From the NCBI GenBank assembly GCA_945612775.1, contig CALZAF010000001.1:1-64000 (forward strand): a stretch of 64,000 nucleotides of DNA, read 5' to 3'. A model generated the notes under the pieces. It worked only from the letters and a program-made list of their open reading frames with translations, had not been told where the DNA came from and did not search any database. Both the position numbers and the translations under genes were made by a program. Below, one piece after another: positions 7,895 to 16,877 of this stretch (position 1 is the stretch's first letter; each line of letters starts with the position of its first letter). The DNA comes from an uncultured bacterium. Its GTDB lineage: Bacteria > Bacteroidota > Bacteroidia > Bacteroidales > Muribaculaceae.

Positions 7895-10450
7895 ATGAAA
7901 CTACAAGCAAGTTACACTAATGCTCCTGCATGGAGAAACATTACAGTGAAGGCAGAACTTCCAGCCGAACTTAAGAAGCTCGAAGAATTGTCGAAGAACC
8001 TATGGTGGGTATGGAATAGCGAAGCAAAGTCGTTGTTCCGTGACCTTAACCCAGATTTGTGGCGTAGCACAGGTGAAAACCCTGTAATGGTGCTACAACA
8101 ACTCAGCACCGACCGTTTCGACGAAATCTTGAACGACAAGGACATGATGGCTCGCATCGAAAAGGTTTATAATAATTTCAAGGCATATATGGCAGTGCCA
8201 ATGCGCAACGATATTCCTTCTGTTTCTTACTTCAGCATGGAATATGGTTTGTGCAATGCACTTAAGATCTACTCAGGTGGTCTTGGCGTTCTTGCCGGCG
8301 ACTACATCAAGGAAGCTTCTGACTCTCGCGTTCCTATGACAGCCGTTGGTTTTATGTATCGCTATGGCTATTTCACCCAGACTCTTTCGATGGACGGCCA
8401 GCAAGTAGCTAACTACGAAGCTCAAAACTTCAACCAACTTCCTATCGATGCTGTTCTTGACGAAAACGGCAACCAGTTGGTACTTGAAGTGCCTTATCCA
8501 GGCCGCATAATCTATGCTAACGTATGGCGAGTTAATGTAGGCCGTATGAACCTATACCTTCTTGACACCGATATGGACAAGAACTCAGAATGGGATCGCG
8601 CTATCACTCACAAGCTCTACGGTGGTGACTGGGAAAACCGCATCAAGCAAGAATATATGCTCGGTATCGGTGGTGTGCTTATGCTAAAGCGCCTCGGTAT
8701 TAAGAATCAACTATATCACTGCAACGAAGGTCACGCAGCTCTTCTCAACTTGCAACGCCTCGTTGATTACGTTAACGAAGAACACCTTAACTTCAACGAA
8801 GCACTCGAAATGGTGCGTGCTACTTCACTCTACACAGTGCACACTCCAGTTCCTGCCGGACACGACTACTTCGAAGAAGGTCTATTTGGCAAGTATATGG
8901 GTGAATTCCCTAACAAGCTTGGCATTTCTTGGCAAGATCTCATGAACATGGGCCGCGAAAACCCAGACACCAACGAAAAGTTCTCGATGAGCGTATTCGC
9001 ATTGAATACTTGCCAAGAGTCAAACGGTGTTAGCTGGTTGCACGGCGAAGTTTCGAAGAAGATGTTCCAAGGCGTTTGGAAGGGTTATGCACCTGAAGAA
9101 TCTCACGTATCTTACGTAACTAACGGTGTTCACATGCCTACTTGGGCTGCTTCGGAATGGAAGGAATACTACGAAAAGAACCTCGGTAAGGATTTCTACA
9201 CTACTCAGGACAAGGAATCTACTTGGGCTCCTATCATGAATATGCCTGATGAAGAAATTTGGGCTATGCGCAAGCAGATGAAGAACAAGTTCATCAACTT
9301 TATCAAGCGTGACTTCCGTCAAAACTGGATTAAGAACCAAGGCGACCCAGCTCGCGTGGTTGAAATCCTCGAAAGCATCAACCCTAATGCTCTTATGATT
9401 GGTTTCGCTCGTCGTTTTGCTACTTACAAGCGCGCTCACTTGCTCTTCACCGACCTTGATCGCCTTTCTAAGATTGTAAACAACGAGAAATATCCAGTAC
9501 AATTCGTATTTGCCGGAAAGGCTCACCCAGCCGACGGCGCAGGTCAAGGTTTGATTAAGCGCATCATCGAAATTTCTAAGATGCCTCAATTCCTTGGCAA
9601 GATTATCTTCCTCGAAAACTACGATATGGTAGTGGCTAAGCGCCTTGTAACTGGCGTTGACATCTGGTTGAATACTCCAACTCGTCCTCTTGAGGCATCG
9701 GGTACATCTGGCGAAAAGGCTGAGATGAACGGCGTGCTCAACTTCTCAGTACTCGATGGATGGTGGTATGAAGGTTATCGCGAAGGTGCAGGTTGGGCAT
9801 TGACCGACAAGCGCACATTCACCGACCAAAGCCAGCAAGACCGTCTTGATGCTGCTACTATCTATTCAACTCTCGAGAACGAAATCATCCCATTGTATTT
9901 CAACACCAACGAGAAGGGTTATTCAACCGAATGGATTCAATACATCAAGAACTCTATCGCTCACATCGCTCCTAACTTCACAATGACTCGTATGATCAAC
10001 GATTATATCGATCGTTTCTACAGCAAGGAAGGCGAACGTTCTGACAAGCTTAAGGCTAACAACTATGCATTGGCTAAGGAATTGGCTGCTTGGAAGGAAA
10101 ATGTGGCACAGAAGTGGAATGACATCAACGTGGTTGATATCCAAGTAAGCGACAGCTTGCGCCAAGCTACTACAAACAACGAAGGCATCGAAGCTACTGT
10201 GGTGCTTAATACAGTTGGTTTGGGTCGCTCATTGGGCGTTGATATGGTGGTTTACGAACAAGAGAACGACCAATTCAAGTTCTCAAGAAGCATCGATATG
10301 GAAATTGTTAAGGAAGACGGCGTATTCGTAACTTATCAATTGAAGGATAAGATTAAGAATCCTGGCACCTTCCGTTATGCATTCCGCATCTATCCATTCA
10401 ATGCTAACATGGCTCACCGTCAAGATTTCGCTTACGTTAAGTGGATTTAA
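7895..10450 (+). CDS. glgP: Alpha-glucan phosphorylase, GT35 (851 aa)
   Basis: Phosphorolyses alpha-1,4-glucan to glucose 1-phosphate. It is the short phosphorylase type with an N-terminal DUF3417 domain (about residues 20-110, [11 protein letters not shown]) and the PLP segment [11 protein letters not shown], where K608 is the expected Schiff-base lysine, followed by LDGWW. FSMEYGL and [10 protein letters not shown] mark the glucan phosphorylase core. Codon use is strongly biased toward AAC, AAG, TTC and similar codons compared with neighbours, suggesting high expression. It follows glycogen synthase by 18 bases and ends at a strong terminator. No glycogen branching or debranching gene is adjacent. 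Confidence 0.95.
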   Translation: MKLQASYTNAPAWRNITVKAELPAELKKLEELSKNLWWVWNSEAKSLFRDLNPDLWRSTGENPVMVLQQLSTDRFDEILNDKDMMARIEKVYNNFKAYMAVPMRNDIPSVSYFSMEYGLCNALKIYSGGLGVLAGDYIKEASDSRVPMTAVGFMYRYGYFTQTLSMDGQQVANYEAQNFNQLPIDAVLDENGNQLVLEVPYPGRIIYANVWRVNVGRMNLYLLDTDMDKNSEWDRAITHKLYGGDWENRIKQEYMLGIGGVLMLKRLGIKNQLYHCNEGHAALLNLQRLVDYVNEEHLNFNEALEMVRATSLYTVHTPVPAGHDYFEEGLFGKYMGEFPNKLGISWQDLMNMGRENPDTNEKFSMSVFALNTCQESNGVSWLHGEVSKKMFQGVWKGYAPEESHVSYVTNGVHMPTWAASEWKEYYEKNLGKDFYTTQDKESTWAPIMNMPDEEIWAMRKQMKNKFINFIKRDFRQNWIKNQGDPARVVEILESINPNALMIGFARRFATYKRAHLLFTDLDRLSKIVNNEKYPVQFVFAGKAHPADGAGQGLIKRIIEISKMPQFLGKIIFLENYDMVVAKRLVTGVDIWLNTPTRPLEASGTSGEKAEMNGVLNFSVLDGWWYEGYREGAGWALTDKRTFTDQSQQDRLDAATIYSTLENEIIPLYFNTNEKGYSTEWIQYIKNSIAHIAPNFTMTRMINDYIDRFYSKEGERSDKLKANNYALAKELAAWKENVAQKWNDINVVDIQVSDSLRQATTNNEGIEATVVLNTVGLGRSLGVDMVVYEQENDQFKFSRSIDMEIVKEDGVFVTYQLKDKIKNPGTFRYAFRIYPFNANMAHRQDFAYVKWI

Positions 10451-10473
10451 TCTGGTACAACATAGCATACTAA

Positions 10474-10509
10474 CAAAAAAACGAGACCAAGTGGTCTCGT
10501 TTTTTTTTT
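10474..10509. terminator. Bidirectional terminator between glgP and the LuxR gene
   Basis: A GC-rich 8-bp stem (ACGAGACC/GGTCTCGT, 10481-10500) with a 4-base loop is flanked by an A run on the left and a long T run on the right. It can terminate glgP on the plus strand and the LuxR operon on the minus strand. Confidence 0.88.
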
Positions 10510-10538
10510 GTGTCTTATGATGATAGCTTATCGATTTA

Positions 10539-11081
10539 CTATTTAGGGGCTATTATGCCATTCATCATGGCGTAGAAAGTCAAGCCCGAAACGCTTCGAA
10601 TACCAAGTTTGTTCGTAATATTTTTTCGGTGGGTGAGAACGGTGTTAATGCTTATACCCAGACTCTCTGCTATTTCCTTATTGATCATTCCCGAGGCTAT
10701 GAGGCGAAGCACATCTATTTCGCGTTGGCTCAGTTCGTCTTGATGGTCAACAGCATTGCGTTCTATGTTAGCGAACCAGGCATTTATCGAATCGATAATT
10801 GTGCTTTCGTCGTCGTTAGCGCACAAAACATTAGCTTCGTCGTCGCGAGGAGAAGATGTAACTGTTATTACTTTTTGGCGGCGAGGCAAAAAGAAATCGA
10901 GATGTTTCACAAATAGTTCGGGACTCGTAAAATAGAAGTCAAACAAATCACTCCCCACATCCGGTACTTGACCAAGTGCGGAGAATACTTGGGGTGATAT
11001 CGAAAACGCATCCTCAAGTATATGTTTTATGCCCAACGCTTCAAGCGTGTTGCGCATTATTATAGCCACTCTGTAAGTCAT
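10539..11081 (-). CDS. LuxR-type regulator with degenerate receiver (180 aa)
   Basis: DNA-binding response-regulator-like protein. The C-terminal third is a clear LuxR/FixJ helix-turn-helix (about residues 115-175: LSQREIDVLRLIASG, NKEIAESLGISINTV). The N-terminal region has the length and secondary-structure rhythm of a receiver domain, but the acidic pair is replaced by MRN and the usual phospho-aspartate position reads as Ser or Tyr in FDFYFTSPE, so ordinary phosphorylation is unlikely. It begins 5 bases after the stop of the hemerythrin-like gene, which suggests translational coupling and a functional pair. Targets are unknown. Confidence 0.82.
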   Translation of the reverse strand: MTYRVAIIMRNTLEALGIKHILEDAFSISPQVFSALGQVPDVGSDLFDFYFTSPELFVKHLDFFLPRRQKVITVTSSPRDDEANVLCANDDESTIIDSINAWFANIERNAVDHQDELSQREIDVLRLIASGMINKEIAESLGISINTVLTHRKNITNKLGIRSVSGLTFYAMMNGIIAPK

Positions 11082-11086
11082 GATAT

Positions 11087-11785
11087 TCAGTCGGTTACGG
11101 CATCTATGGCTACTACTATTGGGTTAAGCATGCGCTCGCGGATGCGATTGTTCTGGTTGATGTCTTTCTTCAAGCCGAACAACGCTATCAATACGGCATG
11201 CGCCAAATTGCTGTCGTAAGTTCCGGAGAGGTGCATTACAAGCATATTCAGCAGGTCGCTTATTTTAGATTCTATCGAATCTTCCTGTATGGCTTTTGCT
11301 GCCGAATCATTCTTGGCATTTGCCTCAAGGCGGGTACTTCCGGAGTGCATTAGCAACTTAGGGAATAGCTGCTCTTTATCATCATTGATGCGCGCCATAA
11401 GTTCTTCCTTTACTTCAAGAAAGAATTTATATATAATTGACAGAGAAGTGTTTGAATTGTTGCTTTTTGCCATCAAGAAGTTAAAGTGGCGCTCGATATT
11501 AGGAATCAGATAATGTTCGTAGTATGCATTGGTCTGTTGCAAGTAGCTGACTATTTTATCGGCACTAAAACGGTTGTGCACATCACTTGGCACATACTCT
11601 TCGTTGATAAAAGTATTCAAGATGGTAGTAAGAAAGTCTTTGTCGATGCCTTTCTCATCGCATACGCGTGCTATCGTTTTATCGCCCACGCCTAATGCTA
11701 TCCCAAATCGGTTGAACACAGCAATTAGCGTAGGGTCGTTAACCAGCAAATCGCAAAGTTTAGAGTCGTAGTTCACTATCTGCAT
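11087..11785 (-). CDS. RIC/hemerythrin-like protein with degenerate metal site (232 aa)
   Basis: Resembles the ScdA/YtfE (RIC) family, which repairs iron-sulfur clusters after nitrosative or oxidative stress. An N-terminal DUF542-like part (about residues 5-45, CDLLVNDPTLIAVFNRFGIAL) is followed by a helical hemerythrin-like region (about 75-230). By eye the key residues are lost: no CC pair after FGI, N86 where TH(x)Y is usual, R132 where the LFP helix normally has His, and N212 and R216 in the last helix where H and E are expected. It may therefore be a sensor or scaffold rather than a di-iron enzyme. It lies 21 bases from the cyclo-ligase gene and 5 bases from the LuxR gene. The alignment is mental, so the family call is moderate. 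Confidence 0.68.
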   Translation of the reverse strand: MQIVNYDSKLCDLLVNDPTLIAVFNRFGIALGVGDKTIARVCDEKGIDKDFLTTILNTFINEEYVPSDVHNRFSADKIVSYLQQTNAYYEHYLIPNIERHFNFLMAKSNNSNTSLSIIYKFFLEVKEELMARINDDKEQLFPKLLMHSGSTRLEANAKNDSAAKAIQEDSIESKISDLLNMLVMHLSGTYDSNLAHAVLIALFGLKKDINQNNRIRERMLNPIVVAIDAVTD

Positions 11786-11806
11786 ATATCATTGTTGTTT
11801 AGGTTT

Positions 11807-12376
11807 CTATGGTTTAATGTAAATGTGCGAAGCGCTTATCACCTTGTCCATGCGTATGTCGTGGTTGCAATGTGGCACCGAATCCACTATCTGGCAGTCG
11901 AAAGCCACACCTATGAGTTTGGTGGCATCGTCTTTATTGCTCAACAACCTGTCGTAAAACCCCTTTCCGTGCCCCATGCGGTTACATTCCACATCGAATC
12001 CCACTCCAGGCACTATGACAAGCTGAATTTCGCTCAAATTCACAGGGGAACAATCGAGCGAAGGTTCACATATCCCATATTTGCCTATGTCGAGCTTGTC
12101 AGGAGAGAATTCTAATAGCAGCAAGTCATCGCCTTTAACTCTCGGTAGCACTACAGTTTTAGATTGAGCCCATCGCTTTATGGCCTCGTGTGTGCCAAGT
12201 TCATTAGGCATAGAGTGATAGCACATTATGGTAGTAGCCGACTGAAATTCGGGCAGGCTCTCGATAATCTGCATCACTTTGTCCGATTCTGCTTTGCGAC
12301 AATCGAGGCTTAGCTGTGAAATCCTTTTCGCAATTATGCGGCGTAATTCAGTTTTGCTTGCTGCTGTATTATTCAT
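11807..12376 (-). CDS. 5-formyltetrahydrofolate cyclo-ligase (189 aa)
   Basis: ATP-dependent conversion of 5-formyl-THF to 5,10-methenyl-THF in folate one-carbon metabolism. The family hallmarks are an N-terminal basic helix (KTELRRIIAKR), YHSMPNELGT (about residues 53-62), VIVPGVGFD (about 120-128) and the nucleotide-binding GHGKGFYDRLL (about 135-145). Length fits the family. The start codon overlaps the stop of the S41 protease gene upstream by 8 bases, so the genes are translated from one mRNA. Nothing unusual is seen. Confidence 0.95.
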   Translation of the reverse strand: MNNTAASKTELRRIIAKRISQLSLDCRKAESDKVMQIIESLPEFQSATTIMCYHSMPNELGTHEAIKRWAQSKTVVLPRVKGDDLLLLEFSPDKLDIGKYGICEPSLDCSPVNLSEIQLVIVPGVGFDVECNRMGHGKGFYDRLLSNKDDATKLIGVAFDCQIVDSVPHCNHDIRMDKVISASHIYIKP

Positions 12377-13994
12377 CTTCTGGCAGGATAGGGAAAGCGG
12401 TTTTATGCTTATTGATAGCCTTTAATGCGGTTTCTATATCCTTGTCGTTGCGGTTATAGATAGGGTAGAAGGCATCGTTGCCATACAGGTCGCGAGCCAT
12501 GAGAGCTTTGATTTGTGTCAAAATCAGGTTACGCGATTGGTTGATGTAGTACCAACGAGCAGGAACACCGTTTTGTGCCGCAAATGTCACGAAATCATAT
12601 AGAAGAGCATCGTTGTTTGGCAGTACGCGCAAGAATTGCTTGTAGTCGCTTAGCTTCATATACTGTTCTCGATTTCTATCGGCAAGGTTATATGCAAACT
12701 TGTTGATAAGGCCTGCATTTGCTACTGCTGCATAATATGAAGTGAAGCCAACAGTGTCGCGAGGTACAAATATGTCGGGCACAATACCACCGCCACCATA
12801 CACTGTGCGACCGCTTAAGGTCTGATAAACTTTGCTCTTATCTATCTTCATGCTGTCGGCGGTATAAAGCTCTCCGCTGTCGAAGCGGTTGATAAGTTCA
12901 TTGTCGTAGGCAGCATTTTTCTTCGTGTAATCTTTCTGAATTGAACGGCCCGAAGGAGTGTAATAGCGCGCAATGGTCATACGCACCGCGCTGCTATCTG
13001 GCAAGGTGAATTGGCGTTGCACAAGGCCCTTGCCAAATGAGCGGCAACCTATTATGAGGCCTCGGTCATTATCTTGAATAGCTCCCGCAAAAATTTCGCT
13101 GGCACTCGCCGAGAATTCGTCGATTAGCACCACAAGTTCTGATTCTTGAAATGATCCGTTGCCATCGCTCCACACTTCTGAGTCGTTGCGCTTATCTCGG
13201 CTCTTGGTATAGACGATGAGCTGGTCGGATGGGAGGAACTCGTTAGCCATAAGAATAGCCATTTCCATGATGCCACCGCCGTTGCCACGCAAATCGACGA
13301 TGTAATTCTTTGCACCTTCGCTCTTAAGATTTATTAGCCCCATAAGGAACTCGTCGTAGGTGGTGCGGCTAAACTTATTAACCTTGATATATCCCGTAGA
13401 TTTATCCATCATATATGCCACATCTACCGATTTTACAGGTATGTCGCCACGAGTGACATTAAATGACTTTAATTTCTTAGCGTGTCCGCGCTTGATGCCA
13501 AGTTTAACTATGCTTTCACGAGCACCGCGTAGGTTAGAACGAACATCGGTGTCCTTGATATTTGGACCTGTGAAAACAGAATCGTTGATTGTTACAATAC
13601 GGTCGCCAGCCATGATGCCTGCTTTTTCGGCAGGTCCTTCGGGAATCACTTCTACCACGTGAATTGTGTCGCTGTTAACTATAAACGAGATGCCTATGCC
13701 GCTAAACACGCCTTCAATATCCTCGTTGGCTTCACGAAGGGCATCCGCATTTAGGTAGGTAGTGTGTGGGTCGAGGTTGCTTAGCAGCTCGGGTATAGTA
13801 AGTTCCACCAAGTCGCTAATCTTCATAGTATCTACATAGTCGTCGGCAATAAGATTAAGAATCATATTGAGTTTTCGGTCGTGGTCAGCAATGAACTTGT
13901 TACTTGCAAATCGGGTGCCCACAAACACACCTAAAACCACCGACACGGCTATGATTAATGGTAACCAAACAACTGGTTGTTTCGACGAACTCAT
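12369..13994 (-). CDS. S41 family C-terminal processing peptidase (541 aa)
   Basis: Periplasmic serine protease of the CtpA/Prc type. It has a signal anchor (about residues 8-26, WLPLIIAVSVVLGVFVG), a PDZ domain (about 85-170, GIGISF and AGIMAGDRIV) and the S41 catalytic domain, where the Ser lies in FSASASEIF and the Lys in RSFGKG. A C-terminal extension of about 130 residues follows the core, as in Bacteroidetes homologues. It sits between the dCMP deaminase gene (34 bases) and the cyclo-ligase gene (8-base overlap). The substrate is unknown. Confidence 0.93.
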   Translation of the reverse strand: MSSSKQPVVWLPLIIAVSVVLGVFVGTRFASNKFIADHDRKLNMILNLIADDYVDTMKISDLVELTIPELLSNLDPHTTYLNADALREANEDIEGVFSGIGISFIVNSDTIHVVEVIPEGPAEKAGIMAGDRIVTINDSVFTGPNIKDTDVRSNLRGARESIVKLGIKRGHAKKLKSFNVTRGDIPVKSVDVAYMMDKSTGYIKVNKFSRTTYDEFLMGLINLKSEGAKNYIVDLRGNGGGIMEMAILMANEFLPSDQLIVYTKSRDKRNDSEVWSDGNGSFQESELVVLIDEFSASASEIFAGAIQDNDRGLIIGCRSFGKGLVQRQFTLPDSSAVRMTIARYYTPSGRSIQKDYTKKNAAYDNELINRFDSGELYTADSMKIDKSKVYQTLSGRTVYGGGGIVPDIFVPRDTVGFTSYYAAVANAGLINKFAYNLADRNREQYMKLSDYKQFLRVLPNNDALLYDFVTFAAQNGVPARWYYINQSRNLILTQIKALMARDLYGNDAFYPIYNRNDKDIETALKAINKHKTAFPILPEDE

Positions 13995-14028
13995 TTCTAT
14001 AAAAACAAATGTAAAAAATTTCCCTTAT

Positions 14029-14463
14029 TTACTTATCTATGTCTATTCTAATGCATTGCACTCCGGCACGCTCAAGCAGGTCGATGCCATCGTGTATGCG
14101 ATATAGTTCATTATACACTACACGCTTTATGCCCGATTGGATAATTAGCTTTGCGCACTCAATGCATGGCGAAGTGGTTACGTAGAGTGTGGCGCCATTG
14201 CTGCTATTGCCGCTTCGGGCAACTTTGGTGATGGCGTTAGCCTCGGCGTGAAGTACGTAAGCCTTGGTATTGCCGTCTTCGTCTTCGCACACATTTTCAA
14301 ATCCCGATGGCGTGCCATTGAAGCCGTCGGAGATTATCATTTTTTCTTTCACAATTATCGCACCCACTTGGCGGCGACGACAATATGAATTTTCAGCCCA
14401 TATCCTTGCCATACGCAGATATCGGGCATCGAGAAGGTGTTGCTTGTCAGAACAATTATCCAT
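14029..14463 (-). CDS. dCMP deaminase family protein (144 aa)
   Basis: Zinc-dependent deaminase of the deoxycytidylate/ComEB type, supplying dUMP for thymidylate synthesis. The zinc site is complete: HAEANA (about residues 72-77, with the catalytic Glu) and PCIEC (about 99-103). RRRQVGAIIV and GFNGTPSG are typical of dCMP deaminases rather than cytidine or guanine deaminases. It heads a minus-strand run with the S41 protease and cyclo-ligase, and has a -7 element about 75 bases upstream. Confidence 0.9.
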   Translation of the reverse strand: MDNCSDKQHLLDARYLRMARIWAENSYCRRRQVGAIIVKEKMIISDGFNGTPSGFENVCEDEDGNTKAYVLHAEANAITKVARSGNSSNGATLYVTTSPCIECAKLIIQSGIKRVVYNELYRIHDGIDLLERAGVQCIRIDIDK

Positions 14464-14537
14464 CGTAGTAACTAAAAAATACTCGCATTTTGTCAGCCGT
14501 TTTAATGGCGACTGATCGAATACGCATTAATACTACA

Positions 14538-14545
14538 CAAAATTA
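14538..14545 (-). promoter_or_regulatory. -7 element for the dCMP deaminase operon
   Basis: TAATTTTG on the minus strand between the dcp terminator and the deaminase gene. A TTTG lies 23 bases further upstream, inside the terminator loop, which is slightly longer than the usual 19-21 spacing. Confidence 0.5.
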
Positions 14546-14555
14546 ATGAAAATAA

Positions 14556-14584
14556 AAATAAGGAGCATCAAATGCTCCTTATTT
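14556..14584 (-). terminator. dcp terminator
   Basis: A perfect 13-bp stem (AAATAAGGAGCAT and its complement) with a 3-base loop, followed on the minus strand by TTTTATTTT. It lies 57 bases beyond the M3 peptidase stop codon. Confidence 0.85.
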
Positions 14585-14641
14585 TATCAACAAATATTGC
14601 AAATTTAAGTTTATTTTCAATATAAATTTGTTGTTCGATGG

Positions 14642-16735
14642 TTATTTCTTGATACCGTCACGTATGAGTAGTGCATCTACCGAAGGAGCTTTACCTCTAA
14701 ATCTCTTGTAGAGCACCATAGGATCTTCGCTGCCGCCTCGCTTCAAAATGTTGTCGCGGAACGAATGTGCAGTGGCTTGGTTGAATATACCATCCTCCAA
14801 GAATTTTGCAAATGCATCGGCATCGAGAACCTCAGCCCACTTATATCCATAGTAGCCTGCTGCATATCCGCCAGAGAAAATATGTGTAAACTTAGGCGAA
14901 ATGGCTGTACCTTCTACTGGAGCAAAGATTTCTACATTCTTGATAGCATTTTCCTCAAACTTGATTGGGTCGGTTACAGGCGCGGTAATAGTGTGCCATG
15001 CCATATCCAAATATCCGAAGTTAAGCTGGCGTATGCATGAGTATGCTGCACCAAACTGCGAAGAAGCAATGATTTTGTCAATCATCTCCTGAGGAATCTT
15101 TTCGCCAGTCTGATAGTGCTTAGCGAAGCTGTCGAGGAATTCCTTTTGGGTAAGATAGTTTTCGTTGAATTGTGATGGCAATTCCACAAAGTCGTGATAT
15201 ACGCTTGTTCCCGAAAGAGATGAATACTTACAATTGGTTAGCAATCCGTGCAAAGCGTGACCAAACTCGTGTAAGAATGTCTCAACCTCGTAGAATGTCA
15301 ATAATGATGGCTTATTATCGGTAGGAGGGGTAAAGTTGGTAACGATAGTGATCAATGGGCGAATGTTCTTGCCGGTTTCATCGATGCTCTGTCCGCCAAA
15401 TTCGGTCATCCAAGCGCCACTGCGCTTAGTGTCGCGAGGGAAGAAGTCGGCATAAAGCATACCCACAAACTCGCCGTTTTCATCTGTTACGTCATACACC
15501 TTAACATCAGGGTGATATACCTGAGCATCGTGGTTCTCATTAAACTGAAGTCCATACATCTTTGTAGCGAAACCAAACACGCCTTTAATCACGTTATTGA
15601 GTTCGAAATATGGGCGAAGCACTTCGTCGTTGAAGCTATATTTGCTGTCTTTAAGCTTTTCGTAGTAGTATGAGTAGTCCCAAGGCATAATTTTCATAGG
15701 TTTGCCTTCTAACTGGGTAGCATATTGCTCAAGTTCGGCAATTTCGGCTTTCTGGGCATCACGATAAGAGTCGCGGAGTTGGTCGAGAAGGTTATAAACA
15801 TTTGCCGGATTAGCGGCCATGGTATTAACCAAGTTGTATTCTGCAAAGTTGTTGAATCCGAGTAGTTTTGCCAACTCATAGCGCAATTCTGTGATTTCCG
15901 ACATCAGTGCAAGGTTGTCATATTCGCCGCCAATGCATTGCGAGTTGTATGCTTTGTAGAGCTTCTCGCGAAGGTCGCGGTGAGTAGAGTACTTCATAAA
16001 TGCCGAGTAACTTGGGAATTGAAGAGTGATAAGATACTTTCCGCCTTCATTGTTCTTGTTCTTGGCATCTACTTCAGCAGCTTCGATGGCGCTTTCTGGA
16101 AGTCCGTCGAGTTCATCATCTTTAAGCCATAAGCTGAATGCAGATGTTGCCTTCAAGGCATTTTGTCCGAATTTCAATGTTGCCAACGACAAACGCTGCA
16201 TGATATCGCGATATTTGCCTCGGGCATCACCTTCGAGCGATGCACCATTGTTAACAAATTCTGAGTACATCTTATTCAAGAGCATTTTGTCCTCGCAGTC
16301 GAGATTTGTGGTGTCGCAATTGTTGTGTACATACTCTATGCGTTTCCACAATTTTTCGTTAAGAATAATGCTTGTGGAGTGCTCCGATACCATAGGAGTA
16401 ACGCGTTCCGAGATTGCCAAGAGTTCATCATCGCCATCGGCGTTTAGCAGCGCATCGAACACGCGCATTACTCTTGCCAAGTCCTTACCGCTGCGGTCGA
16501 ATGCTACAATAGTGTTTTCGAAGGTTGGCTCTTCGGGATTGCTGGTGATTTCTTCAATTTCGGCTACATTTTTCTTAATTGCCCACTCAAAAGCGGGTTC
16601 GTAGTCTGACTTTTTGATTTTGTCGAACGGAATCGCACCATTTGTGGTTTTGAATTCGCTCATTAAGATGTTGTTATCGTTCATATTTGATGCACATGAA
16701 GATAAAAGGGCGAGCCCAATTAATAATTTTTTCAT
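14642..16735 (-). CDS. dcp: M3 family peptidyl-dipeptidase lipoprotein (697 aa)
   Basis: Zinc metallopeptidase of the thimet oligopeptidase/Dcp family that degrades short peptides. The zinc motif HEFGH lies in ETFLHEFGHALHG (about residue 480), with the downstream Glu in the following helix. An N-terminal lipoprotein signal (MKKLLIGLALLSSC) indicates export to the periplasm or outer membrane, as in many Bacteroidales homologues. Length is normal. It is probably monocistronic: own -7 element at 16776-16783 and a strong terminator. Dcp activity as opposed to oligopeptidase A activity is inferred from family resemblance. Confidence 0.93.
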   Translation of the reverse strand: MKKLLIGLALLSSCASNMNDNNILMSEFKTTNGAIPFDKIKKSDYEPAFEWAIKKNVAEIEEITSNPEEPTFENTIVAFDRSGKDLARVMRVFDALLNADGDDELLAISERVTPMVSEHSTSIILNEKLWKRIEYVHNNCDTTNLDCEDKMLLNKMYSEFVNNGASLEGDARGKYRDIMQRLSLATLKFGQNALKATSAFSLWLKDDELDGLPESAIEAAEVDAKNKNNEGGKYLITLQFPSYSAFMKYSTHRDLREKLYKAYNSQCIGGEYDNLALMSEITELRYELAKLLGFNNFAEYNLVNTMAANPANVYNLLDQLRDSYRDAQKAEIAELEQYATQLEGKPMKIMPWDYSYYYEKLKDSKYSFNDEVLRPYFELNNVIKGVFGFATKMYGLQFNENHDAQVYHPDVKVYDVTDENGEFVGMLYADFFPRDTKRSGAWMTEFGGQSIDETGKNIRPLITIVTNFTPPTDNKPSLLTFYEVETFLHEFGHALHGLLTNCKYSSLSGTSVYHDFVELPSQFNENYLTQKEFLDSFAKHYQTGEKIPQEMIDKIIASSQFGAAYSCIRQLNFGYLDMAWHTITAPVTDPIKFEENAIKNVEIFAPVEGTAISPKFTHIFSGGYAAGYYGYKWAEVLDADAFAKFLEDGIFNQATAHSFRDNILKRGGSEDPMVLYKRFRGKAPSVDALLIRDGIKK

Positions 16736-16775
16736 TATGTTTGTGTTAAGTTGATTGTTTGTACCGTATTATTTG

Positions 16776-16783
16776 CAAAATTA
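16776..16783 (-). promoter_or_regulatory. -7 element for dcp
   Basis: TAATTTTG followed by C on the minus strand, 41 bases upstream of the start codon. A TTG core is 22 bases further upstream, slightly off consensus spacing. The rest of 16784-16877 shows nothing recognisable. Confidence 0.5.
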
Positions 16784-16877
16784 AGAAAAATTTATGCAAA
16801 TATCGCAATGTCGGCTGCCATATTTTCTTTTGCCTTTATTAGCAGTCTCTATAAAAGGGCAGCTACTCCAGAAGTCA

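Noticed and set aside
11792-12115. 107-codon plus-strand frame opposite the cyclo-ligase gene
   Set aside because: Composition follows the antisense of a conserved gene; no domain or start signal is seen.
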